A DNA stretch of 64,000 nucleotides from Antilocapra americana (Eukaryota; Chordata; Mammalia; Artiodactyla; Antilocapridae). The position numbers and the translations under genes are program-made. The notes beneath the pieces were generated by a model that ran no database searches, was not told the DNA's origin, and saw nothing but the letters and a program-made list of their open reading frames with translations. Location of the stretch: positions 6,760,425-6,824,424 of the forward strand of contig ML664159.1 in NCBI GenBank assembly GCA_007570785.1, read 5' to 3'. This document shows, piece by piece, positions 38,755-50,061 of this stretch. The stretch's first letter is position 1, and each line of letters starts with the position of its first letter.

Positions 38755-41706
38755 AAAATACACTAGTTTTCTCTATACACTAACAGTGAGAAATCAGAAA
38801 GGGAAATTAAGGTAACAATTCCATTCACCATCGAAACAAAAAGAATAAAATACTTAGGAGTATTTCTACCTAAAGAAACAAAAGACTTGTATATAGAAAA
38901 CTATAAAACACTGATGAAAGAAATCAAAGAGGACACAAACAGATGGAGAAATGTGCCGTGTTCATGGATTGGAAGAATCAATATAGTGAAAATGAGTATA
39001 CTACCCAAAGCAATCTATAGATTCAATGCAATTCCTATCAAGCTACCAGAGGTCTTTTTCAGAGAATTAGAACAAATAATTTCTCAATTTGTATGGAAAT
39101 ACAAAAAACCTCGTATAGCCAAAGCAATCTTGAGAAAGAAGAATGGAACTGGAAGAATCAACCTACCTGACTTTAGGCTATACTACAAATCCACAGTCAT
39201 TAAGACAGTATGGTACTGGCACAAAGACAGAAATATAGATCAATGGAACAGAATAGAAAGCCCAGAGATAAATCCACGCATCTATGGACACCTTATCTTT
39301 GACAAAGGAGGCAAGAATATACAATGGAGAAAAGACAACCTCTTTAACAAGTGGTGCTGGGAAAACTGGACAGCCACTTGTAAAAGAATGAAACTAGATC
39401 ACTTTCTAACACCATACACAAAGATAAACTCAAAATGGATCAAAGATCTAAGCATAAGACCAGAAACTATAAAACTCCTAGAGGATAACATAGGCAAAAC
39501 ACTCTCTGCTATAATCCAAAGCGGGATACTCCATGACCCACCTCCCAGAATATTGGAAATAAAAACACGAATAAACAAATGGGACCTAATTAAAATTAAA
39601 AGCTTTTGCACAACAAAGGAAACTATAAGCAAGGTGAAAAGACAGCCTTCAGAATGGGAGAAAATAATAGCCAATGAAGCAACAGACAAACAATTAATCT
39701 CAAAAATTTACAAACAACTCCTGCAGCTCCATTCTAGAAAAATAAACAACCCAATTAAAAAGTGGGCCAAAGAACTTAACAGACATTTCTCCAAAGAAGA
39801 TATAAAAATGGCTAACAAACACATGAAAAGATGCTCAACATCACTCATTATCAGAGAAATGCAAATCAAAACTACAATGAGGTACCACTTTACACCAGTC
39901 AGAATGGCTGCCATCCAAAAGTCTACAAGCAATAAATGCTGGAGAGGATGTGGAGAAAAGGGAACCCTCTTACACTGTTGGTGGGAATGCAAACTAGTAC
40001 AGCCACTATGGAAAACAGTGTGGAGGTTCCTTAAAAAGCTGCAAATAGACCTGCCATATGACCCGGCAATCCCACTGCTGGGCATATACACCGAGGAAAC
40101 CAGAATTGAAAGAGCCACGTGCACCCCAATGTTCATCGCTGCATTGTTTACAATAGCCAGGACATGGAAGCAACCTAGATGCCCATCAACTGACGAATGG
40201 ATAAGAAAGCTGTGGTATATATACACAATGGAATATTACTCAGCATTAAAAAAAAATTCATTTGAAGCAATTCTACTCAGATGGACGAAACTGGAGCCCA
40301 TTATCCAGAGTGAAGTAAGCCAGAAGCAAAAACAACAATACAGTATATTAACACATATATATGGAATTTAGAAAGACAGTAATGAGAACCCAACATGGGA
40401 GACAACAAAAGGAACGCAGATGTATAGAATAGACTTGTGGACTTTNNNNNNNNNNNNNNNNNNNNNNNNNNNNNNNNNNNNNNNNNNNNNNNNNNNNNNN
40501 NNNNNNNNNNNNNNNNNNNNNNNNNNNNNNNNNNNNNNNNNNNNNNNNNNNNNNNNNNNNNNNNNNNNNNNNNNNNNNNNNNNNNNNNNNNNNNNNNNNN
40601 NNNNNNNNNNNNNNNNNNNNNNNNNNNNNNNNNNNNNNNNNNNNNNNNNNNNNNNNNNNNNNNNNNNNNNNNNNNNNNNNNNNNNNNNNNNNNNNNNNNN
40701 NNNNNNNNNNNNNNNNNNNNNNNNNNNNNNNNNNNNNNNNNNNNNNNNNNNNNNNNNNNNNNNNNNNNNNNNNNNNNNNNNNNNNNNNNNNNNNNNNNNN
40801 NNNNNNNNNNNNNNNNNNNNNNNNNNNNNNNNNNNNNNNNNNNNNCACTTTACACCAGTCAGAATGGCTGCCATCCAAAAATCTACAAGCAATAAATGCT
40901 GGAGAGGATGTGGAGAAAAGGGAACTCTCTTACACTGTTGGTGGGAATGCAAACTAGTACAGCCACTATGGAAAACAGTGTGGAGATTCCTTAAAAAGCT
41001 GCAAATAGCCCTGCCATATGACCCAGCAATCCCACTGCTGGGCATATACACTGAGGAAACCAGAATTGAAAGAGCCGCGTGTACCCCAATGTTCATCGCT
41101 GCATTGTTTACAATAGCCAGGACATGGAAGCAACCTAGATGCCCATCAACTGACGAATGGATAAGAAAGCTGTGGTACATATACACAATGGAATATTACT
41201 CAGCATTAAAAAAAATTCATTTGAATCAGTTCTACTCAGATGGTCGAAACTGGAGCCCATTATCCAGAGTGAAATAAGCCAGAAGCAAAAACAACAATGC
41301 AGTATATTAACGCATATAAATGGAATTTGGAAAGACGGTAACGAGAACCCAACATGCGAGAGAGCAAAAGGAATGCAGATGTATAGAATAGACTCGTGGA
41401 CTCTGTGGATGAGGGTAAGGGTGGGATGATATGGGAGAATGGCATTGAAACATGTTAATTATCATATGTCTAATCAATCGCCAGCCCAGGATTGATGCTC
41501 GGGGCTGGTGCATCGAGATTTCCCGGGGGGAGGGAGGAGGGAGGGGGGTTCTGGAGGGGGAGCATATGTAAACCCATGGTGATATCATGGCATTGTATGG
41601 CAAAAACAATAAAAGGGGTGGGAAAAAAAAGCTAACATTCTAATGGGAGAGAGAAATAATAAAAAAATAAAAGAAAAAACAATAAAAGAAAATGCACTAG
41701 TTTTCT
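38755..41706 (+). mobile_element. Young LINE-1 insertion, 5'-truncated, interrupted by an assembly gap
   Basis: A sense-strand L1 is enclosed by an 18-bp duplication with one mismatch: aaaatacactagttttct (38755-38772) and aaaatgcactagttttct (41689-41706). Left of the gap, the ORF2 C-terminus is open for 494 codons (38887-40371). It includes [15 protein letters not shown] near its start and [19 protein letters not shown], a cysteine-rich segment typical of L1 ORF2. Right of the gap, the sequence restarts at an L1 position already covered at 39886 and runs to the 3' end and A-rich tail. The two overlapping parts differ by roughly 4 percent. Confidence 0.93.
40446..40845. other. Assembly gap (400 N)
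   Basis: Exactly 400 N lie inside the L1. The size is probably a placeholder or estimate. The flanks overlap in L1 position, so the true content is uncertain. Confidence 0.99.
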
Positions 41707-42755
41707 TTCTTTCTTTTTTTTTGCGTCCTCCTCCCCATCCCCTGCAAAATGATTTTATAGACATTGGTTATTTCTTAAAGAACATACAACTGTTTGAGTT
41801 AGTAGTGTTTTTGCATAATGATCAGTATGAGCATTCTACCTAGTAGGTTCCCAGAATTTAGATCCTTAATTGTTCTGCTTCTTTAATCTTTTTTATTCAT
41901 TGAGTCTTTTTATAGGGTTTACTCCAGCCTTTTACTGTCTTCCAGAATGAAGTTGGCATGGGTAATAAAAATGTATGCAAATTCCGTAAGAAGTGGTTTT
42001 GGGCACCTTTTGTGCGTGGCCTCAAAACTTTAAGCCCATCTTTTTATTCCACCATCTTCCCAGTTATAATAGAAAGAGCCGGTGAACCCGTGTTATCTAC
42101 TTTCTGCCCTGAGGTTCCTCTGCCACCTCCGGGGGTATGTTTGGGAACCTACTCAGCAGTTCAGATAAGCAAAACCTTAGTGTCTGGGCTGCGTTAACAC
42201 CTCCCAAGGCAACCCTTCACTCAGGACCACTGTCCTGAGGCACTCTACAGGACTGCTCAGAGAGCCTCTCGCAGAACTGAGTTCATTCCCAAATGAAGAG
42301 ATAAAGGCAAGAATGGAGAAGATCAAACAGCTATGGAGAGGACATTGTTAAATAGAGCTTCATATGCGGTATATGAAGTACATAACTGACCACATTGGCA
42401 GGTGGATGATGTTGTGGATTTAAGTTGTTTACTTCCTAAAATAATGGCTCCAATAGTAATTAAAGACTAAGTGTAGTTCCATTTGCCAGTAGAAGACCAC
42501 ACCTTTCTTGAGCCAAGAAAGGAAGTTCTGATTGCAAACAAAGAATGATGAATTGTCTGGAAGTTTTCTCTGAAAGCTATCTCAAAGTCCCTGACTCTTG
42601 GATATGGTAAAGATATTAAGCTTCTGTGGTATAGAGCACTGAACTTGGTGCTGGGGGAGTACAATGATGTGTAAGATATAGTCTTTACATCAGCCGAACT
42701 GGGGAGCTAAAATACCTGTAGCTCTATAAATACTTGAAAGACTATTGGCTGCTGT
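41707..42755. other. Single-copy intron
   Basis: No gene or clear repeat is recognised. Confidence 0.35.
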
Positions 42756-42766
42756 TAGATGGGTTC

Positions 42767-43722
42767 GGTTCAGTTCAGTTCAGTCGCTCAGTCGTGTCCG
42801 ACTCTTTGCGACCCCATGAACTGCAGCACGCCAGGCCTCCCTGTCCATCACCAACTCCCAGAGTTTACCCAAACCCATGTCCATTGAGTTGGTGATGCCA
42901 TCCAGCCATCTCATCCTCTGTCCTCCCCTTCTGCTCCTGCCCCCAATCCTTCCCAGCATCAGGGTCTTTTCCAATGAGTCAACTCTTCTCATGAAGTGGC
43001 CAAAGTATTGGAGTTTCAGCTTCAACATCAGTCCTTCCGATGAACACTCAGGACTGATCTCCTTTAGGATGGACTGGTTGGATCTCCTTGCAGTCCAAGG
43101 GACTCTCAAGCGTCTGCTCCAACACCACAGTTCAAAAGCATCAATTCTTCGGCACTGAGCCTTTTTCACTGTCCAACTCTCACATCCATACATGACTACT
43201 GAAAAAACCATAGCCTTGACTAGATGGACCTTTGTTGGCAAAGTAATGTCTCTGCTTTTCAATATGTTATCCAGGTTGGCCATAACTTTCCTTCCAAGGA
43301 GTAGGCGTCTTTTGATTTCATGGCTGCAATCACCATCTGCAGTGATTTTGGAGCCCCAAGAAATAATGTCCGACACTTTTTCCACTGTTTCCCCATCATT
43401 TCCCATGAAGTGATGGGACCAGATGCCATGATCTTAGTTTTCTGAATGTTGAGCCTTAAGCCAACTTTTTCACTCGCCTCTTTCACTTTTAGCAAGAGGC
43501 TTTTTAGTTCCTCTTCACTTTCTGCCATAAGGGTGGTGTCATCTGCATATCTGAAGTTATTGATATTTCTCCCAGCAATCTTGATTCCAGCTTGTGCTTC
43601 TTCCAGCCCAGCGTTTCTCATGATGTACTCTGCATATAAGTTAAACAAGCAGAGTGATAATATATAGCCTTGACGTACACCTTTTCCTATTTGGAACCAG
43701 TCTGTTGTTCCATGTCCAGTTC
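42767..43722 (-). mobile_element. BovB LINE, 5'-truncated, relatively young
   Basis: An antisense BovB of 956 bp starts with 'ggttcagttcagttcagtcg'. A 208-codon stretch of the reverse-transcriptase C-terminus is open at 42780-43406. A second frame continues upstream with the active-site text FRYADDTTLMAESEEEL near 43540. The perfect duplication tagatgggttc flanks it at 42756-42766 and 43723-43733. A frameshift separates the two frames. Confidence 0.95.
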
Positions 43723-43803
43723 TAGATGGGTTCACTAACAGAATTTATAACATTTGAGCCACTTTGAAGGATGTGAAGGACTGGCCAAATCCATAATCTA
43801 CCT

Positions 43804-44124
43804 GTGTGCTGTGCTTAGTCACTCAGTTGTGTCTGACTCTTTGCAACCCCATGGACTGTAGCCTGTCCATGGGGATTCTCCAGGCAAGAATACTGGAGTG
43901 GCTTGCCATGCCCTCCTCTGGGGGATGTTCCCAACAACCCAGGGGTCAAACCCAGGTCTCCCACATTGCAGGCGGTTTCTTTCCCATCTGAGCCACCTGG
44001 GAAGCCCAAGAATACTGGAGCGGGTAGCCTATCCCTTCTCCAGGGGAACTTACCGACTTAGGAATCAAACTGGGGTCTCTTGCATTGCAGGTGGATTCTT
44101 TACCAGCTAAGCTTCCAGGGAAGC
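43804..44124 (-). mobile_element. Compound Bov-tA SINE (one and a half units)
   Basis: A full antisense unit (about 43804-44007) is followed directly by a second, partial unit (44008-44124) containing a second 'aagaatactggagcgggtag' and 'gggaagccc'. The duplications ccataatctacct (43791-43803) and ccatattctgcct (44125-44137) enclose both units. They therefore look like one insertion. Confidence 0.85.
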
Positions 44125-44454
44125 CCATATTCTGCCTACTTTCACTCAAAGTTATTGTGAAGACAGAATGATAGCAATCTAAATTGCTGAGAAAAGAATA
44201 AAGTACCACACAAATGCAAGACTCAAGATAGCAACAAAGTACTATTTCTGGAATAGTTTATGGGAAAATTCAGTTTAGGACTTAAGTTTCCAGTAGCACT
44301 TATCAATGATGAAAGAATAGATAAGTATAATCCTATTTTTTAATTTTGTTTTTCACTTCACTTTTAGAATTCCAGTGAAAGTTTAAAATTTAAGCTGTTC
44401 TTTTTACTATTACTTGTGCAATAATTATAGTCTCAGTTAATAACATGAACACCT

Positions 44455-44830
44455 GTTTTTTTATTGAGATATAATTGACTTTTTAGTTTCATGTGTACAA
44501 CATAATGATCACCACAGTAAGATCTAGTTAATCATATATCATTATGTATATTTTTCTTTTGATGAAAACATTTAAAATCTGTTTTCTTATCAACTTTCAG
44601 CAATGCAATACAGCATTGTTAACTGTAGTCACCATGCTGTACATTATAACCCCAGGACTTATTTTATAAGTTGAGGTTTGATATCTTTTGACTCACCCAT
44701 TTTGCTCACCTCTGGCAACCACCACTCTGTTCTCTGTATCTATGAGCTTGGTTTTTGTGTTTTTCTTTTTCACACGTGAGATTGTGTGGTATTTTTATGA
44801 CAGCCAGCCTACTTTTTAGCATAGGTTTTT
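44455..44830 (-). mobile_element. Old LINE-1 3'-end fragment
   Basis: Antisense 'ttattgagatataattgact', 'ctgtagtcaccatgctgtac' and 'ggcaaccaccactctgttct' are typical of an older mammalian L1 3' UTR. It is diverged and non-coding. Confidence 0.8.
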
Positions 44831-45410
44831 GCTAGAGTGTAAGGTTTTAACTGACATTTGAATGCACTTAGAGAATCACCTCAGTATAAAGGTGATTTCT
44901 TGCAATATTTTGAAATAAGCTAATATTTTGCTAGAGTTGTTTCTTTCTGTTCTTCTTAAAAATCTTTCCCAGTGGAAAGAACTTTCTACAGTAGTCCTTG
45001 AGTGTCCACAGAGGATTAGTTCCAGGACCCTCTCAGATACCAAAATCCAAGTCACTTGAGCTGCATATAAAAAGGTGTAATATTTATATATAACCTATGC
45101 ATGTGCTTTAAATCATCTGTAGATCACTTATAATACCTAGTACAATGTAAATGCTATGTAAATAGTTGTTAGATACAGTGTAAATCCTATGTAAACAGTT
45201 GCTGGCATGGCAGATTCAATGTTTGCTTTATGGAATTTTCTGAACTTTTTTTAAAATTTTTAAAAAATTGAAGTATAGTTAACACACAACATTATGTTAG
45301 TTTCAGGTGTCCAACATAGTCATTTGACAATTAAACATATTACAAAATGATCCCCACGCTAAGTCCAGTAACCATCTGTCACCACACAAAGTTATTAGTG
45401 TTATCCACTA

Positions 45411-46193
45411 CAGGCATGCTCTGAGATATTGCAGGTTTGGTTCCAGAGCACTGAAATAAAGCTAATATTGCAATACAGTGAACCATACAATTTTTTTTTT
45501 GGTTTCTGAGTGCATATAAAAGTTATTATAGTCTATTAAGTGTACAGTAGCATTCTATCTAAAAAAAGTACAATGTACATACCTTCTATTAAGAAAATGT
45601 TGTTGTTCAACTGCTCAGTCATGTCTGACTCTTTGTGACCCCATGGACTGCAGCACCCAGGCTTCCTTGTCCTTCACCATCTCCCAGAGCTTGCTCAAAC
45701 TCATGTCCATTGAGTCGGTGATGCCATCCAACCATCTCCTTCTGTTGTCCCCTTCTCCTCCTGACTTCCCTCTTTCCCAGCATTCGGGTCTTTTCGATGA
45801 GTTGGCTTTTTGCATCAGGTAGCCAAAGTCTTGGAGCTTCAGCTTCAGCATCAGTCCTTCAAATGAATATTCAGTATTGATTTCCTTTAGGACTGACTGG
45901 TTTGATCTCCTTGTAGTCCAAGGGACTCTCAAAAGTCTCCAACACCACAGTACAAAATCATCAATTCTCCAGTGCTCAACCTTCTTTATGGTCCAACTCT
46001 CACAGCGATACATGATTACTGGAAAAACCATAGCTTTGACTAAATGGACCTTTGTCAGCAAAGTAATTAAAAAATACTGTATTGCTAAAAATTGCTGACC
46101 GCTATCTTACAATGTAGGGCTGCCACAAACCTTCAATTTGTTAAAAAAAAAAAAAAAGCAATAAATGATAGCATAGTAAAACAAGAAATACCC
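45411..46193 (+). mobile_element. Tigger1-like DNA transposon remnant, split by BovB
   Basis: It starts caggcatgctctgagatatt after a TA and continues with 'gtctattaagtgtacagtag'. After a BovB it resumes with 'tactgtattgctaaaaattg' and 'gccacaaaccttcaatttg' near its other end. Both ends match the Tigger1 termini I know. It is a deletion derivative without transposase. Confidence 0.78.
45599..46065 (-). mobile_element. BovB LINE 3' end nested in Tigger1
   Basis: About 467 bp of antisense BovB encodes a 148-codon open C-terminal stretch (45615-46061) ending RVRHD. Imperfect duplications attaagaaaat (45588-45598) and attaaaaaata (46066-46076) flank it, and Tigger1 text continues on both sides. 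Confidence 0.9.
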
Positions 46194-46545
46194 ATATATT
46201 CCTTATGCTGTATAGTACATCTCCGTGATTTATTTATTTTACAACTTGAAGTTTGCATCTCTTAATCCCCTTTACCTATTTCACCTAACCTCCTCCAGCT
46301 CTCTATGTCCATGAGTTTGTTTTGCTCTTCTTTGGTTTGTTCATTTGTTTTTTAGATTCCACATATAAATGAGATCACATAGTATTCGTCTTTCTCTGCC
46401 TAATTTATTTCACTTAGCATAATACCTTTTTGCTGCAAATGGCAAGATTTTATTCTTTTTCATGACTGAGTTGCACATATATACCACATCTTCTTATATC
46501 CATTCTTTTACCAATGAACTTCTAGTTTAGTTCCATATCTTGGCT

Positions 46546-46695
46546 ATGCTTCCCTGGTGGCTCAGATGGTAAAGAATCTGCCTGCAATGCAGATGACCTG
46601 GGTTTGATCCCATGGACAGAGGAGCCTGGCGGGCTACAGTGGATGGGGTTGCAAAGAGTTGGACACAACCGAGTGACTAACACATACACAAATAC
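46546..46695 (+). mobile_element. Bov-tA SINE with internal deletion
   Basis: 'gcttccctggtggctcagat' through 'gacctgggtttgatccc' jumps straight to 'catggacagaggagcctggc'. About 65-70 bp of the usual middle are lost, joined at an atccc string. It sits inside L1: 'ttccatatcttggctat' occurs on both sides (about 46531 and 46770). Confidence 0.85.
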
Positions 46696-46904
46696 ACAAA
46701 ATAGGCTGCTGGAACTGTCCCTATGGTTGTGTGGAATTTGTCTGTGATCCAACAGACATTTTTAGGTTGCTTCCATATCTTGGCTATAGTAAATAGTACT
46801 GCACTGAACATGTGGTTGTTTTTGAGTTAGTGGGTTTTTTTTCTCCCCTTGGTTAAATGCTCAGAAGTGTAATTTCTGGATTGTTTGATAGTTTTTTAAT
46901 AGTA

Positions 46905-47217
46905 TTTTTAAGTTAATTTATTGTTCTATCTTTGACTGTGCTGGGTGTTCATTGTTGTATACAAGCTCTTCTCTAGTTGCAGCAAGCGGGGGCTACTCTC
47001 TAGTTGTGGTGTACAGGCTTCTCATTGTGGCTTCTCTGGTTGTGGAGCATGGACTCTAGGCATTCTGGCTACTCTGGAAAAGAAGAAGCCCTGTGTGTTG
47101 CAGCACACAGACTTAATTGCCCTGTGGCATGTGGGATCTTCATGGACCAGGGATGGAACCCATGTCCCCTGCATTGCAAGGTGGACTCTTAACCGCTGGA
47201 CCCCCAGGAAGCCTAGT
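46905..47217 (-). mobile_element. CHR-type SINE nested in L1
   Basis: Antisense 'gactgtgctgggtgttcatt', 'agcaagcgggggctactctc' and 'gaacccatgtcccctgcatt' match the other CHR element at 3425. L1 text continues on each side. Confidence 0.85.
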
Positions 47218-47857
47218 GGTTCTATTTTTAATTTTAAAGGAACCTTCGTGTTGTTTTCCATAGTGGCTACACCAACTTACCTGCCAGCCAGTAGTGCTCA
47301 AGGGCTCCCTTTTCTCCATATTCTCACGTTATTCGTTGTCTTTTTGAAGACGGCCGTTCTGATAGGTGTGAGGTGATAGCTCGTTGTGATTTTGATTTGC
47401 ATTTCCTGATGGTTAGTGACTTTGAGCATCTTTTCTTGTGTCTGTTAGCCAGCCATCTGTATGTCTTCTTTGGGGAAATGTCCATTCAGCTTCTCTGCCC
47501 ATTTTTTAAAATGGATTTTAAAAAAGTTGAATTGTATAACTTCTTTATATAATTTGGATAATAACCCCTTATCAGATCCATCATTTACATCTTCTTCATT
47601 TACAATCAGTAAGTTGTCTTTTTGTTTTGTTGATGATTTCCTTTGCTATGCAAAAGCTTTCTAGTTGGATGTAGTTTTACATTTGTTTATTTGTGCTTCT
47701 GTTTCCCTGGCCTGGGGAGACAGAGCCAAAAAAGTATTGCTAAGATCCGTGTCAGAGACCATACTGACTGTGTTTCTCCTAGGGTTTTATGGTCTCAGGC
47801 CTTGAAGTCTGCAATCCATTTTGAGTTCATTATCGTATATGGTGTAAGACAACGGTC

Positions 47858-48082
47858 CTCCTGCTGTGGGCATGCAGGTGCTGGGGCTGGCCATAAGGCC
47901 TGGTTGCCACTGTTGCAAATGTTCTGGTGTGACCCCTAGGGTGAGACCCACTGTGGGGTATGGTGGTGCCCGCCAAGGGTGCCTAGTCGGGCTGGCAAGT
48001 TTGCGGGCCATGTTGGAGGGGCCCTGGTGCTGGCCAAGGGCACTCACCCAGACTGGTGGGGCAGGTTTCTTTCTACCTGCAG
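47858..48082. other. GC-rich segment of unknown origin
   Basis: About 225 bp rich in G and C ('gcaggtgctggggctggcca', 'ggaggggccctggtgctggc') lie between the 5' end of an L1 and the MER2 right end. It is unlike the AT-rich surroundings. It could be L1 5'-UTR sequence joined by internal deletion, or another insertion. Confidence 0.5.
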
Positions 48083-48130
48083 CTGATTGAATCCACCAAT
48101 TTGGAACCTGTAGATACAGAGGGCTGACTG

Positions 48131-50027
48131 TCCATGAAATGATACTGTTTTAGGAATGAAATGCCAAAATTTAACTCCACTTTAGTAAAAAATATTGGCT
48201 CTGTTCCAAGACCTACATCACAATTTTAATTAGAGGAGTATATCAGTAGACACATGGGAAGAAAATGTGTGGTTTGCTTTCAGTAAAACTGAGTACACCA
48301 ATACTTTTTCAGTGTGCATTATGGAATAATTGCTTGTACCTCATAGATATTTCCAAGGGAAAAAAATTAAAGACACCTGTTACACTGAATACCAAGGTAG
48401 TGTGAATTTTGAAATAGTTATTCTGTAGTGTGTTTCTTCATTTTCCATTGTCAGGGGAAAATTGTTATTAAATTCTAGAATTAAATATGTTATGCTAATG
48501 TGCTAAGTCTATTTACATTTTATGGAATAATTGTATTTGTTCTGCACTAGCTAGCTGGCAGAGAAAATAAGCGGTGTTTGGTGATATTTTAAAGTTGTAA
48601 TTTCATCAGCAACTGACTTAGAGGATCTAAATATAAATCTGGAAATGAAGTGCTGTGTGCTATATTTGGCTGCTCTGAAGACCGAAATATAGCTTTTCTC
48701 ACCACTTCCCAGTGGATTTTTCCTGAGAGTCAGTTGTTGTTCTTCTGGCAAGTGTTTTTTTTCATCCTAAATTGTGCTAACCTTTAGAAGGAAAACTACA
48801 AAAGTTACCCCCAAAAAAACATATTTTAAAGATAATGTTTTTAATTACGAGAATTTTTTAAAACTATGTAAATGTGTCTTCACCTTATTCTGGGCCCATA
48901 CCCCAGAGACAATACTGTTTAACAATTTCTCTTATTTTAGTTTTCTAGTGATTGTGAACATAATTGTAAATAATATATATATATATATATATATGCCTTC
49001 ATTTATTTTATCAGCTTTAGACCCTCTATATATGATGCAGAACTTCAGTGTAAGAAGATGCCAAAACTCTTGGCATTCTCAAGAGATATGTTTTAAGAAT
49101 TTTAGAACTTGGTTCTTCTGAGTCATACATGCTGCTCTATTACTTAATTTCTCCCTTGAGTTCTACTTAACTTTAACTGTGATTCTCAGCTAGAAGGGAG
49201 AAAATGTGCTATGGCCTCAGTCCAGCTGAAGAATGTATCAGAATCTTCGGGAAGGTCTTTTTCAGATGTCTTCCTTCCTACCTTTTAAGGGAAGCTTGCT
49301 TACTTGGTTGAAAGTCATTGTGTGTAATTTTGGGTGTCATTAGTTGAGAGTTTATTATGCAGATAGTTCAGAAGCAGGGCAAAAAGTTCAGAATAATATA
49401 TATATATAATTTGTTTATAATAAAATATATATTTATATGTAAATAAAATATATATTTATATATAGGCCAAGATATTTTAGTGGTAAACAGTTCTTTGTTC
49501 AGGCTGAGGCATCATTATTTTAGATTTCTTCATTTTCTGTTTCTCCTATTACTCCATTATTAACCCTAGCAGAGGGCTTTCCTTTTTATTTGCTTCACTA
49601 GAGTCCCTGCCTAAACATTAATGAGCAGAGAACAAGAAAGCAAAGCAGAGATGTGGATGCCACAGGTCTTCCTGCTCAGATGAGTTAGTAGCTTCTGAAT
49701 TCTAGACAAGGGTGAGTCAGATTATCTCCAGTAGAATTACTATCACTGGGCCTTCCAGGTTCAACGGAATAGTTGAAACTCTGAGCTCTCACTCCATAAA
49801 TGCCATTCCACATCTTTTATACCTTTAAACCTGATGGAAAACTCCTAAAAGTCTGTGATTTTGTGTATTTGGCACCTTAACTTGGTACAGTGGAGTCTAA
49901 AAAATGACAACAACAGTGACGTCCAGGACATGTGATGAGGACGTGTTTGCATAAAGAGTTGGTTCCACAGTACTCTTCAGTTCTCACTACAGCACCTAAG
50001 GGGAAGTGGAAAACCTAAGCTGAGAAA
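48131..50027. other. Single-copy intron before the PPM1L exon
   Basis: (TA)n tracts lie at 48972-48994 and within 49398-49465. No gene or clear interspersed repeat is recognised. The last 1.9 kb before the exon are therefore free of recent insertions. Confidence 0.45.
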
Positions 50028-50061
50028 TACTAATGATGTTCTCTATTTGTTTTATCTGCAG
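50028..50061 (+). promoter_or_regulatory. PPM1L: PPM1L intron 1 branch point, pyrimidine tract and acceptor
   Basis: TACTAAT at 50028-50034 is close to the optimal branch-point consensus, with the likely branch A at 50033, 28 bases before the exon. It is followed by a T-rich tract and the acceptor tgcag. Spacing and order are canonical. Confidence 0.75.

Larger units (their letters stand above)
45243..47857 (-). mobile_element. LINE-1 inside MER2, itself split three times
   Basis: Antisense L1 3' end 'aaattgaagtatagttaaca' starts near 45266. L1 text resumes at about 46194 ('ttccttatgctgtatag'), again after the SINE near 46750, and again at 47218, ending near 47857 at 'atcgtatatggtgtaagac'. 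Interruptions are Tigger1 (with BovB), a Bov-tA SINE and a CHR SINE. No frame is intact. Confidence 0.8.
44989..48130 (+). mobile_element. MER2-like Tigger transposon split by nested insertions
   Basis: The left end cagtagtccttgagtgtcc (after TA at 44987-44988) runs through 'ataacctatgcatgtgcttt' and 'acaatgtaaatgctatgtaa' to about 45235. The matching right end, 'gattgaatccaccaattt' to 'gggctgactg', lies at about 48083-48130. The two ends are inverted repeats of each other. About 2.85 kb of other elements separates them. Confidence 0.75.
1..50061 (+). other. PPM1L: PPM1L intron 1, 3' part
   Basis: Everything before the exon is read as intron on the gene's sense strand. It contains no other supported host exon. 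The assignment rests on the exon alone, and on PPM1L being known in other mammals to have a very long first intron. A nested gene or non-coding RNA cannot be excluded from sequence alone. Confidence 0.8.

Noticed and set aside
38887..40371. A 494-codon open frame that could be taken as a host gene
   Set aside because: It is the C-terminal part of LINE-1 ORF2, flanked by L1 sequence and a target-site duplication.
42780..43406. A 208-codon open frame and similar ones in other BovB copies
   Set aside because: They are reverse-transcriptase remnants of BovB, not host genes; each copy is truncated and frame-damaged.
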